Shown here piece after piece: positions 39,896 to 49,134 of a stretch of 64,000 nt of DNA. The stretch's first letter is position 1, and the number at the start of each line of letters is the position of its first letter. The DNA is from JANXQG01 sp963719885 (lineage in GTDB: Bacteria > Planctomycetota > Planctomycetia > Pirellulales > Thermoguttaceae), in assembly GCA_963719885.1 (NCBI GenBank), contig CAVRDP010000007.1:434001-498000 (forward strand), in the 5' to 3' direction. A model generated the notes under the pieces. It saw nothing but the letters and a program-made list of their open reading frames with translations, was not told the origin of the DNA and searched no databases. The position numbers and the translations under genes were made by a program.

Positions 39896-39925
39896 CTAGT
39901 GCTCTCCCAATTGAGCTACGTCCCC
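39853..39925 (-). tRNA. tRNA-Ala (anticodon TGC)
   Basis: 73 nt read on the minus strand from GGGGACGTAGCTCAATTGGG. Cloverleaf: acceptor stem GGGGACG/CGTCTCC, D arm GCTC/GAGC, anticodon stem CTAGC/GCTAG around loop TTTGCAA (anticodon TGC), T arm with GTTCGATCC, discriminator A. CCA is not encoded. Serves as the integration site of the candidate element. Confidence 0.96.
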
Positions 39926-40121
39926 AAGCGATTATCCATGAAACGGTTACGACTCAAGTCTCGGAAACTGCTGCTATCCAACAAAGATTATCGCTCCATG
40001 CGACCGTCGAGGAGTGTCGCTCCCGTAGTATAGCCGAGGCAATGAGCCATGGCAACAGCATAGCCGAGGTAATGAATCATGGCAACCCAGCGCGGGTTAA
40101 CGATCGAGGTGCTTGCGTACC

Positions 40122-40943
40122 ATGAAACCTCGCGGTAGGATTACCGGCAACAAATCCAGTCGCGAGGTGCCTTTCATGGTCGATGAACCGTCCTTCAATT
40201 CCCCGGGCGATCCCGGCGGACATTCGTATTTTCAGAACTTCCAACATACGCCTGTCGGCGCCCGCGTACCGGAGAAAGTCGGCCGAGGCGTGTTCGCGAC
40301 CGCCTTGATGGTCCTGCAAACCAACGAATTGTTCGTGCTGGACCTGCTTTCGATGACCTCTCAGCCGCAACAGGTGGTTGGGCGGATCATCATGACGGCT
40401 GCCAGCTTCTCGCAGTTCCTGAACGCCCTGCGACTGAATGTCAAACATTACGAAAGTGAAATCGGACCGCTGAAACCGCGAATCGCGTCGCCGCACTCGC
40501 CTTCCCAGCCGATCCCGCGTGGTCCCGGCAGTAGTGTTATGGGTGGCGCCGGTGGCGGAATGGGTGCCGGTGGCGGTGCCGGAGGCGCCGGCGGTGGAAT
40601 GGGCGGTGGAGCGGGCCCTTCCGGCGGCCTAACGCCGCATACCGCGGGTGGTCTCATACCGGAGACGCCGCACGCCCATTCGACGTCCTCGCCCTCGGGA
40701 CCGATCACCGAACTTTATGAGCAGGTACGGTTCCCTGAAGATCTGCTCGGCGGCACGTTCGCCAATGCCGTGATGATCCGGCACACGCCGGAAGAGTTCT
40801 GCTTCGATTTCATCAGCAGCCTTTATCCACGGCCGATCGTGGTGAGCCGGGTGTTTGCGGCTGCGGGACGCGTGCCGTCGTTCATTGACGCCATGGCCGG
40901 ATCGTTGGAAAGATATCAAACCGGCGGCGGGGCACCCGAGTAG
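40122..40943 (+). CDS. protein with two DUF3467 domains joined by a Gly-rich linker
   Basis: About 273 residues. Two copies of the same small domain: residues about 35-120 (ATALMVLQTNELFVLDLLSM, then RIIMTAASFSQFLNAL) and about 205-270 (NAVMIRHTPEEFCFDFISSL, then RVFAAAGRVPSFIDAM). DUF3467 proteins usually carry one such domain and their function is unknown. Between them is a flexible Gly/Ala/Met-rich stretch (GGMGAGGGAGGAGGG) and a Ser/Pro segment. Start uncertain: ATG 40122 has GAGGTG ten bases upstream; ATG 40176 (MVDEPSFNS) also has GAGGTG. No signal peptide, so cytoplasmic. Confidence 0.8.
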   Translation: MKPRGRITGNKSSREVPFMVDEPSFNSPGDPGGHSYFQNFQHTPVGARVPEKVGRGVFATALMVLQTNELFVLDLLSMTSQPQQVVGRIIMTAASFSQFLNALRLNVKHYESEIGPLKPRIASPHSPSQPIPRGPGSSVMGGAGGGMGAGGGAGGAGGGMGGGAGPSGGLTPHTAGGLIPETPHAHSTSSPSGPITELYEQVRFPEDLLGGTFANAVMIRHTPEEFCFDFISSLYPRPIVVSRVFAAAGRVPSFIDAMAGSLERYQTGGGAPE

Positions 40944-41042
40944 GTCCCTCTTGCCGAGAGGGACTATTGTGCCCGGAAGCGCTCAGGGAACCTTGGCCTT
41001 TGACGAAATCATTGCGAAAAAGTCCCGTCCGGCAGAAGGGAC

Positions 41043-43367
41043 CTACTTGCCGGCCAGTAGTTCATCAATCACTTTGTGAATTGTCCCGGCCGGGATTGCA
41101 TAGCTGGCGGTCCGGTCGGCACGGGCGATATTGAGGCCGACCGGCCGGCCGTCAAGATCGACCACGGGCCCGCCGCACTGTGCGGCTTGCAGCACCGTGT
41201 CGTGCGTCAAGGCGCTGGCAAAGCTGTTGTGCCGCTTGCTGACGGTCCCGCCGGCCTCGCTCAAGTGCGTCAACTGCTCGCCATTCATCTTGGGCGCCAT
41301 TTGATCGGATGACACCAGGTCGACCTTCAGCTTCATCGGCTTCCCGTCGCGGGTGATTTCCAGCGTGACCTTGTCGCCCGGCCGGTATTTGCCCATGGTC
41401 TCGGTGACGTCCTTGGCGAGTGGCGTCCGTTGGCCGTCGATACTGAGGATCACGTCGCCGGGCTTCAGGCCGGCCTTGCCCGCGGGCAGATCCGGGGTTA
41501 CCGCTTGGACGCGGGCGTCCTTGGCCGTCTGATCCATGATCACGCCGATGATGGCCCGATTGCGGAGCAGAATCTTCGGCGCGTCGGGAATAGGGCGAGG
41601 CGGAATGCTGACCACGCCTAGCCCGAGCACGCCGTTTTCCGGGTCGGGCGTTATCAGCCAACTGCCGGGCCGCGGCGGATCGCCATCGGCCCAGGTGATA
41701 GGCACGAGATCGTTGGCATCGACTTTCAACAGCGCGAGGTCGAACTCGGTCTTCGCTTTGACCAAGGTTGCCGGCAAGTCGCGAGCCCCGATCCTGCAGG
41801 AGAGCTTGCCATGGATCTCGCTGGCTTTGCTGACGATGTACCCGTCTTTACGGACCACCGTGCCCCAGGCGACCGGCCGGCCGTCACAAAGAACGGCCAC
41901 GGTGCTCCGACCGGCCTGGGCGGCGATGGGGGCGATGTCGTGGAGAAGTGTCGGGCTCGATTTTCCGTAATCCGCCGCGGTCGAAGCAAGGCCTCTTCCC
42001 AGCATGGCACGGAGCAGGCCCTGAAGATTCTTGGCATTTTCGGGCGTCGTGTGGAGTTGATAGCGGCCGCCGCCGAGAGACTCGGCGCCGCCGAGCATTT
42101 CGCGAAGTTTGGCAAACTGGTCGGCACCGTCCTTGCCGCCGTCGGCGGCCTGGTTGGGCGCAGTCTTGGGCGATTCGGCCTGCTTCGAGGCGGGTACCGC
42201 CTTTGTCGCCGGTTTCTCGGCCAAGGCCTTCTTTTCCCACTGGTCCATCAGTTGGTGCATCTGCTCGGGCGTGACCATCATCGTTCCGTTCTTGATCAGG
42301 CCCAAAACCTCCGGGTCGCCGACCAACAGCCGATCCTGGAAGAGCCTCTGGAACTTGAGGAAGTCCAACGGCCTGGTGGCGGCACTGCTGGCCGGAGTGG
42401 CAGAAACCGTGCCTCCTGGCAGGGGAGCGGCATGGCCGACCGGCGGCGACTTCTCCCACTTCGCAATCAGCCGATCGATGTCACCGGGCGTAAGGTTGAT
42501 GTGGCCGTTCTTCATGAGATTGAGTACTTCCGGATCGCCGGCCAGGAGCCTTTTTGACGAGCAGTTCGCGGAATCTCTTGAGCTTCTCCGGGTTGGGAAT
42601 ATTGTGGGCGTGCAGGTCGGCGGGAGTGCCGATCGCTTTACCGGCCAGCGAGGTCGTTCCATTGTTCGCGGTAGACATCGATCGGCACATGCTGATTCTG
42701 GTTGACGCTCATGCCGATGTTGGAATGGATGCCGATTACGCGGCCATCCAGGTCGAACAGCGGTCCGCCGGAATCGCCGGAGATGACCGTGGCGTCGGTG
42801 ACGAGGAATCGGGAGTCCTTGCCGGAATTGAGGACGCGTCCCAGGCGGATGGGCGGCGTGCGGTCCTGCTGGATGCCGCCGGGATGACCCAGGGCCAAGC
42901 ACCATGTGCCCGGCTTGATGTCGTCGGAGTGGCCCATTTCCACGTGTGGCCACTTGCCCGCTTCGGTGATTTTGGCGAGGCCGGAATCGCGAGAAATTTG
43001 CGCCGAGGGCCTTGGCCGCGGCGCGGCGGCCATCGGGGAAGATCACCGTCAACTCGCTTCCCGGCTTGGCGATGACGTGGCCAGCGGTGAGGATCAGGCC
43101 GTCCTCGCTCACCACGACACCGCTTCCTTCACCCAGGCGGCCATTGCCGGCCAGCGACTGGTTGATGATGCCTACCGTTGCCGCCAGGACGTGCGCGGCC
43201 ACGGCCTGGCTCTTCGCCTCGACCCGCTTGAGCACGGCTGCAGTCGTTGGGTCGATGGCTTGAACCGGGCGCGGAGAAAAGCTCCCGAGGGCTAGCAGGA
43301 CGACGAAAAGCCGAAAATGGGTGACGGCGCGGGTTGGATTCGGGCGGCGGTGGGCCAGTCGGAACAT
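41043..43367 (-). CDS. exported trypsin-like serine protease with a pseudoprotease/PDZ second half (two frameshifts)
   Basis: About 775 residues with an N-terminal signal segment (FRLFVVLLALGSFSPRPVQA). The first protease domain is complete once shifts near 43010 and 42650 are bridged: His in LTAGHVIAK, Asp in RDSGLAKI, Ser in ISGDSGGPLFDLDG. A helical Pro-rich linker follows with two similar segments (LAGDPEVLNLMKNGHINLTP and LVGDPEVLGLIKNGTMMVTP). The second half is a degenerate copy: VSKASEI where His is expected and AAQCGGPVVDLDG where Ser is replaced by Cys, with a PDZ domain (PDLPAGKAGLKPGDVILSID) inserted before that strand. HtrA-like envelope quality control is plausible. Confidence 0.82.
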   Translation of the reverse strand: MFRLAHRRPNPTRAVTHFRLFVVLLALGSFSPRPVQAIDPTTAAVLKRVEAKSQAVAAHVLAATVGIINQSLAGNGRLGEGSGVVVSEDGLILTAGHVIAKPGSELTVIFPDGRRAAAKALGANFSRFRPRQNHRSGQVATRGNGPLRRHQAGHMVLGPGSSRRHPAGPHAAHPPGTRPQFRQGLPIPRHRRHGHLRRFRRTAVRPGWPRNRHPFQHRHERQPESACADRCLPRTMERPRWPVKRSALPPTCTPTIFPTRRSSRDSANCSSKRLLAGDPEVLNLMKNGHINLTPGDIDRLIAKWEKSPPVGHAAPLPGGTVSATPASSAATRPLDFLKFQRLFQDRLLVGDPEVLGLIKNGTMMVTPEQMHQLMDQWEKKALAEKPATKAVPASKQAESPKTAPNQAADGGKDGADQFAKLREMLGGAESLGGGRYQLHTTPENAKNLQGLLRAMLGRGLASTAADYGKSSPTLLHDIAPIAAQAGRSTVAVLCDGRPVAWGTVVRKDGYIVSKASEIHGKLSCRIGARDLPATLVKAKTEFDLALLKVDANDLVPITWADGDPPRPGSWLITPDPENGVLGLGVVSIPPRPIPDAPKILLRNRAIIGVIMDQTAKDARVQAVTPDLPAGKAGLKPGDVILSIDGQRTPLAKDVTETMGKYRPGDKVTLEITRDGKPMKLKVDLVSSDQMAPKMNGEQLTHLSEAGGTVSKRHNSFASALTHDTVLQAAQCGGPVVDLDGRPVGLNIARADRTASYAIPAGTIHKVIDELLAGK

Positions 43368-43460
43368 AGGATATATCCAAAAGGAGGGGTGGTGACGGCG
43401 AGTGACGGCGGAATATTTTCTATTGTAGCCACGCAAGGGCGGATCATTCCAGTGCGAATC

Positions 43461-44033
43461 TTATTTCGTTCCCTTCCGCTCAACTATCTTCACCTCCGCC
43501 ACCTCATTCTCCGCCATCGCCGCGATCTTCCTGGCAATCGCCTCCAAACGCTCATGGTCCTGCTGACCAGGACCATGCTCGGCCCCGGCCTTTGGCTGCG
43601 TATTCGACGAGCCGAGCACTTGCATGAGCAGCGGCGTCGGGCGTAGCTCGGCGGCCGCGCCGGTTCGTGTGTTCATGATTCGCACGACCACGTGGTCAGC
43701 CGGGACCCAGGTGAGCGTGCGCTTCCCCAATGCGGCGCCGGTCGCCGCTTGGATGCCGTCCAGGAAACACGATTGTGGCGGCCTGGCCATTGGGCCTTCG
43801 CACGTGACCTCGACATCGAAGTGGCCCTTGGCCCGTACGGAACGAAGCCCGATCATTCCCATCCGGGCGCCGGCCACGACCGTAGGACCGAGGTGGCCGT
43901 GAAAGTGGACGACCTGGGCCAACCATTCGGGATCGGAGGGCTGCCGTTGGTAATCGGGCGTCGGGAGGCGGTCTTCAGCGATGGTCAGCATTGGCAGGAT
44001 GAGGAAAAGAACAGCGGCAACGGCCGGTTTCAT
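43461..44033 (-). CDS. secreted FmdE-like protein
   Basis: 190 residues with signal peptide (MKPAVAAVLFLILPMLTIAE). The core matches the FmdE family (named after formylmethanofuran dehydrogenase subunit E): HFHGHLGPTVVAGARMGMIG with the paired His residues, and SCFLDGIQAATGAALGKRTL with the conserved Cys. These residues bind metal in the family. A secreted version is unexpected for a name linked to C1 metabolism, although planctomycetes do have methanofuran/methanopterin-type C1 genes; no such genes are nearby. Ends 94 bp upstream of the protease start, same strand. Confidence 0.78.
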   Translation of the reverse strand: MKPAVAAVLFLILPMLTIAEDRLPTPDYQRQPSDPEWLAQVVHFHGHLGPTVVAGARMGMIGLRSVRAKGHFDVEVTCEGPMARPPQSCFLDGIQAATGAALGKRTLTWVPADHVVVRIMNTRTGAAAELRPTPLLMQVLGSSNTQPKAGAEHGPGQQDHERLEAIARKIAAMAENEVAEVKIVERKGTK

Positions 44034-44063
44034 GGTCGAGACTCCAAATTGGATGGCTAAATT

Positions 44064-45748
44064 TTACCTCAGCACCAGCCGATGGTACTTGTTCCGCCGG
44101 TGGGCCAGCCGCTCGGGATTCTCGGCCATCACCGATTTCTCGTAGGCGGTGAAATTGCCTTCGTACCAACGGGTCTGGCCGTTGCCTTCCATGATCAGCA
44201 GGTGCGTGCAGATGCGATCGAGGAAGAAGCGGTCGTGGCTGATCACCATCGCGCAGCCGGGAAAGTCCAACAGGGCTTGCTCCAAGACCCGCATCGTGTT
44301 CACGTCCAGGTCGTTGGTCGGCTCGTCCAGGAGCACGAGGTTGCCGCCGCGGCGGAGCATCTTGGCGAGGTGGATGCGGTTCCGCTCGCCGCCGGAGCAA
44401 TCGCCCACCCGCTTTTGTTGCGAGGGCCCGCGGAAGTTGAACCGTGCCAGGTAAACCCGCGAGTTCATCGAGAGGTTGCCCAGCTCGATGACGTCCTTGC
44501 CGTCGGTGATTTCTTCGAACACGCTACGATCGTCGTCCAGGGCGTCGCGATGCTGATCGACGTAGGAAAGCTGCACGCTGGGCCCCAACTCGATCTTGCC
44601 CGCGTCCGGCTCTTCCTGGCCGACGACCATGCGGAAGAGGGTCGTCTTGCCGGTGCCGTTGGGGCCGATCACGCCGACGATGCCGCCGCGGGGCAGGTCG
44701 AACGAGCATTTTTCCATGAGGTTGAGCTTCTCGCCGTCGACCGTGTAGGCCTTGGAGACGCCCTTGAACGTCAGCACCTTGTCGCCCAGCCGCGGCCCCG
44801 GGGCGATCTGGATGATGGCCTCGTTCTTGGCGTCGTCTGCTTGCTGCGCGGAAAGCTGCTCGTAGGACTTGATGCGGGCCTGGTTCTTCTGCTTGCGGCC
44901 TTCGTGCGAATTGCGGATCCATTCCAGTTCGCGTTCGAGGATCTTCTGCCGCTGCGACTCGCGCTTTTCCGTCAGCCGCAGCAACTCGGCCTTCTGCTGG
45001 AGCCAGGAGGAGTAGTTGCCCTCGAATGGCAGGCCACGGCTGTTTTCCAGCTCGAGGATCCACTTCGTGATATTGTCCAGGAAGTAGCGGTCGTGCGTGA
45101 CGATGATCACGGTGCCGGGATAGTCGCGCAAGGTCTGTTCCAGCCACTGCACGGTCTCGGCGTCGAGGTGGTTGGTGGGTTCGTCGAGGAGCAGCAGGTC
45201 GGGCTTTTCCAGCAAGGCCATGCACAAGGCCACGCGGCGGCGCTCGCCGCCGGAAAGCTGCCCACCAGCGTGTCGTCGGGCGGCAACACGAGGGCGTCGG
45301 AGGCGATGTCCATCAGGCGGTCGAGTTCCCAGCCGTCGCAGTGATCGATCTTCTCCTGCAAGCGGCCCATTTCCTCCATGAGCTTGTCGAGGTCGTCGCC
45401 TTCCCTGGGATCGGCCATCTCCAGGGTAATCTCGTTGAAGCGATCGACGAGGTCCTGGATCGGCTTCATTGAGGTCTGCAAGTTCTCGCGAACCGTTTTT
45501 TCGAGTTCCAAGTGCGGCTCTTGGGCCACGTACCGCACCCGCATGTTCTTAGCTAGGGCGGCCGTGCCGTCAATATCGGTATCGATGCCGGCCATGATTC
45601 GCAGGAGGGTCGATTTTCCCGATCCGTTCTCGCCGACAATGCCGATTTTCGCGCCGTAAAAAAACGACAGGCTGATATTCTTGAGCACGACGCGCTCGCC
45701 GTAGCGTTTGCCGACGTCGTGCATTTCGAAGATGAATTGCGGGGGCAT
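44064..45748 (-). CDS. ettA: energy-dependent translational throttle protein EttA (ABC-F), one frameshift
   Basis: About 561 residues, the normal EttA length, once a shift near 45255 is bridged. Two ABC domains: Walker A GENGSGKST and GPNGTGKTT, signatures LSGGERRRV (at the shift) and CSGGERNRI, Walker B LLLLDEPTNHLD and LVLLDEPTNDLD. The start MPPQFIFEMHDVGKRYGE and the C-terminal VMAENPERLAHRRNKYHRL are typical of EttA. It binds the ribosomal E site and gates the first elongation steps according to ATP/ADP ratio. A housekeeping gene broken by one base supports sequence error rather than loss. Confidence 0.9.
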
Positions 45749-46084
45749 GGAATTGCTGAGGTAGAGAGCGTTCGCCGTGTTTTCGATCCGGTATTTATAG
45801 CAGCAGCGGTTGCCGGAGGGAAGCCGCTGTTCGGTAGTGGACGTCAAGCATAGGCGATGCAGACGCTAGCGCAGACTCCAAATTTCTCGAGAAGAAATAG
45901 GGACGGTAGTTTCGTTCGACGAAGCGCGTTAGAATCGATACGAGCCCACTTAGCTGCCAAAGTGGCTTTTTTGCGGCCTTTCCTCCTTCGCTGGGCCGAT
46001 GTTACAATCTACGGTATCCTTGCAGCCCTACCCCTGAACGGGGATAATCACGTCATCCCGGCTCGTCTTTGATCTGAAGTTCCT
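45749..46084. other. divergent intergenic region ettA / ABC exporter
   Basis: 336 bp; promoters of both genes should lie here. No RNA gene or repeat recognised. Confidence 0.45.
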
Positions 46085-48373
46085 GTGTCTGTCCGTCCCT
46101 CTGAGATCCTCGATATCCGCCACGAGCTCCCTCCGCGACTTCGTGCGAAGGCCGAAGCGGTGCTCAAGACCGGCGAGAGCTTGTTGGCGTGGTTCGAGCC
46201 CGATTTGGACCGGCAACTGAATTATTCGCAGGGGTTGATCCTGCTCAGCGAGACGCGGATTATCAGTCTAGCGGAGAATGACCAGGACTTCGATCGTCAT
46301 TCTGACAGAGAGGTTCATGCGGTGCGCAAAGAGTGGCATCTCTCGCCGGAACTCACCTTGCAGGCGAAAGAAAAGGGCGGGGCTTCGTCATTGGAACTGG
46401 TCGATGGTCGGGGACTGGTGACCCATTGGCGGTATTCGCCGGCAATGAACAACGCCGCGCACCATTTTATCGACCGCTGGAAAGTGCTCCGCAACGGCCA
46501 ATCCGCGGAAAGCGAAGTAGGCGAAGCGACCGAGCCGCTCTGCCCGAGCTGCGGCTTGCCCATCAAAGGGGAGCAGGGCTTTTGCGAGAACTGCGCGTCG
46601 CTGCCGGGAACCAGGCCGGCAGCCTCGCTCCTGCGGCTGCTGACCTTTGCGCGGAAACGGGCATGGGTGGGGTCATTGGGCGTTATTTTGACGATCGCCA
46701 GCACGGCGGCGGGCATGATACCGCCCTATTTGACGAAGCCCATGCTCGACAGGGTACTGGTTCCCTACCAAAACGGTCAGCCGGCGGATTTCTATCTCGT
46801 TCCCTGGCTGTTAGGAGGATTCGCGGCAGCATCCGTCCTGTGCTGGCTGTTGACGTGGACCCGAACCTACGTCGTCGCCTGGGTGAGCGAGCGGATCGCG
46901 TCCGACTTGCGCAATCAGACCTATAGCCATTTGCAGCGGATGTCGCTGGAGTTCTTTGGCGGAAAGCGCACGGGGGACCTGATTTCGCGGGTGAGCAGCG
47001 ATTCGGATCGCATCCAATACTTCCTCTCGGTCCATCTGCTGGATTTCGCCAACGACGTGCTGATGATCCTTATGACGGCCGTCATCTTGCTGAGCCTCGA
47101 TTTGCGTCTGGCCCTGGCCACACTGGTGCCCCTGCCGCTGATTGCCTACCTGGTCTACAAGGTCCGCAGCCGGCTGCGGGCCGGATTCCAGGGGAGCAGC
47201 CGCTCTTGGGCCGACATGACCAGCGTCCTGGCCGACGCCATTCCCGGCATCCGCGTGGTCAAGGCCTTTGCCCAGGAGCGCCGCGAGATCGATCGTTTTC
47301 GCCGCGCCAACGATCGCGTGCTGCACGCCAACGACCGCGTCAATCGGCTCTGGTCGTTCTTCGGACCTGTGATCACGCTCTTGACCGACGGCGGTTTGCT
47401 GATCGTTCTGGATCGTGGCCGTTTGGCAGGTCTATCGCAACAACCTGACCATCGGCACGCTGAACCTGTTTCTGGCCTACATCGGCCGCTTCTACATGCG
47501 GCTAGATTCGATGAGCCGCATGCTCTCCGCCACGCAGCGGGCGGCCGCCGCCGCGCAACGGGTCTTCGGCGTCATGGATCGCGAGGCGACGGTCCCCGAG
47601 CCGGTCCATCCGGTCCGTCCGGGCCGACTCTGCGGACGCATCGAATTCCACGACGTGGGTTTTCGCTATGGCACCCGTTCCGTTGTGGAACGGATCAACC
47701 TCACGATCGAGCCCGGCGAGTTGATCGGGCTGGTCGGCCCGAGCGGGTCGGGCAAGACGACCCTGGTGAATCTGGCCTGCCGCTTTTACGATGTGGCCGA
47801 AGGGGCCGTCCTCGTCGACGGCACCGACGTCCGCTCCTTTCCCATCGAGGAATATCGCAAACACATCGGCCTGGTCCTCCAAGAGCCGTTTCTGTTCTAC
47901 GGCACCATCGCCGAAAACGTCGCCTATGGCCGGCCGGATGCCAAGCGTGAGGAACTGATCGCTGCCGCCAAAGCCGCCCGGGCCCATGAGTTCATCCTCC
48001 GCCTGCCGGACGGCTATGATTCGTTGGTCGGCGAGCGGGGTCAATCGCTCTCCGGCGGCGAGCGGCAGCGGATCAGCATCGCCCGGGCGCTGTTGATCGA
48101 TCCCCGCATCTTGATCCTCGATGAGGCCACCTCGTCGGTCGATACCGAAACGGAGCGCGAAATCCAGTTGGCCTTGGACAACCTCATTCGCGGTCGCACG
48201 ACGATCGCCATCGCCCACCGCTTGAGCACGCTAAGCCGGGCCAATCGCCTGGTCGTCATGGAACGGGGCCAGATCGTGGAGGTCGGTCAGCACCAGGAAC
48301 TGCTCGACTGCAACGGTTTGTACGCCCGGCTTTATCGGCGCAGTCGGAATCGCCGGAGGATCGCAACGCATGA
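46085..48373 (+). CDS. ABC exporter with PH-like/zinc-ribbon N-terminal extension (two frameshifts)
   Basis: About 763 residues. Residues 1-150 form a soluble domain of no clear family; a zinc ribbon CPSCGLPIKGEQGFCENC follows at about 155-172. Six transmembrane helices of the MsbA type come next (SLGVILTIASTAAGMIPPYL onward), then after a shift near 47420 the ATPase: Walker A GPSGSGKTT, Q-loop LQEPFLFYG, signature LSGGERQRI, Walker B ILILDEATSS, His in AIAHRLSTL. A second shift near 48340 hides the end; the restored tail SESPEDRNA stops with TGA overlapping the next gene's ATG. With its DUF1854 partner it matches the 'cyanophycin metabolism-associated' ABC transporter type; no cyanophycin synthetase gene is present here. 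Start GTG 46085 by default. Confidence 0.8.
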
Positions 48374-48855
48374 CGTCCTCGCAACCCGCACCGCTGCGTC
48401 CCGTTCGACTGGAGCGCGATCCGTGGGGCCAACTCCTCCTGGAGACCGACGACGGCCGCAAGTTCTCCAACGTCGTGCCCGTACGGGCCTTTCCCGTTTC
48501 CGACCCCGATCACTGGATCTCGATCTGCGACTGCCACGGACAAGAGATTTTGTGTATTGACGACATCCACGACCTTCCGTGCGACATACGGAGGGCCGTG
48601 GAATTGGAGCTGTCCCAGCGCGAGTTTGTGCCCGTGATCCGCAGGATTCTTTCGGCCACGCACCACGAGCCTTCCGACTGGTTCGTGGAGACCGACCGCG
48701 GAAAGACGACATTCCAGCTCAACAGCGAGGACGACGTGCGGCGTATCGAGCCCGACCAGGCCTCAATCGTCGACGCCCACGGCATTCGCTATCTGATAAC
48801 CAGCGTACGTGGATTGGACGGCGGCAGCCGGCGCATCTTGGAATATTTTCTGTAA
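48370..48855 (+). CDS. DUF1854 protein, partner of the ABC exporter
   Basis: 161 residues, soluble. DUF1854 hallmarks: LRPVRLERDPWGQLLLETDD, VVPVRAFPVSDPDHWISICD, ILCIDDIHDLP and, at the end, FQLNSEDDVRRIEPDQASIV and DAHGIRYLI. In other bacteria the gene directly follows an ABC exporter and the pair is found near cyanophycin genes. Here the ATGA overlap with the exporter indicates translational coupling. Biochemical role unknown. Confidence 0.85.
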   Translation: MTSSQPAPLRPVRLERDPWGQLLLETDDGRKFSNVVPVRAFPVSDPDHWISICDCHGQEILCIDDIHDLPCDIRRAVELELSQREFVPVIRRILSATHHEPSDWFVETDRGKTTFQLNSEDDVRRIEPDQASIVDAHGIRYLITSVRGLDGGSRRILEYFL

Positions 48856-49134
48856 GCCGACTGACCAAAAAGTGGCTTGGGATACGACATTATCGTCGGA
48901 ACCCAAACGAACTGGGGGTGTTCAATTCTTGTCCGGGGGATGTTCTCGCCACCCTTGAAGAGGATAATATTATCGGGGCAAGTGAACAAAGGCAGGGCAC
49001 GGCTACGTAGTAAGTACGTTCGCAAGCGCCTGTGATAGGCGTCGGCACGTTACCGGTCTCATCTTTCGGGCAAGACGTGTTGCGGACAGGAAGAGTCACT
49101 TCCGCCGGAGAAGCTCTTGTCTGAGGAGGCAGCA

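Noticed and set aside
40560..40615. Gly-rich repeat as a separate feature
   Set aside because: GGC/GGT-rich codons encode the flexible linker of the DUF3467 protein; no independent element.
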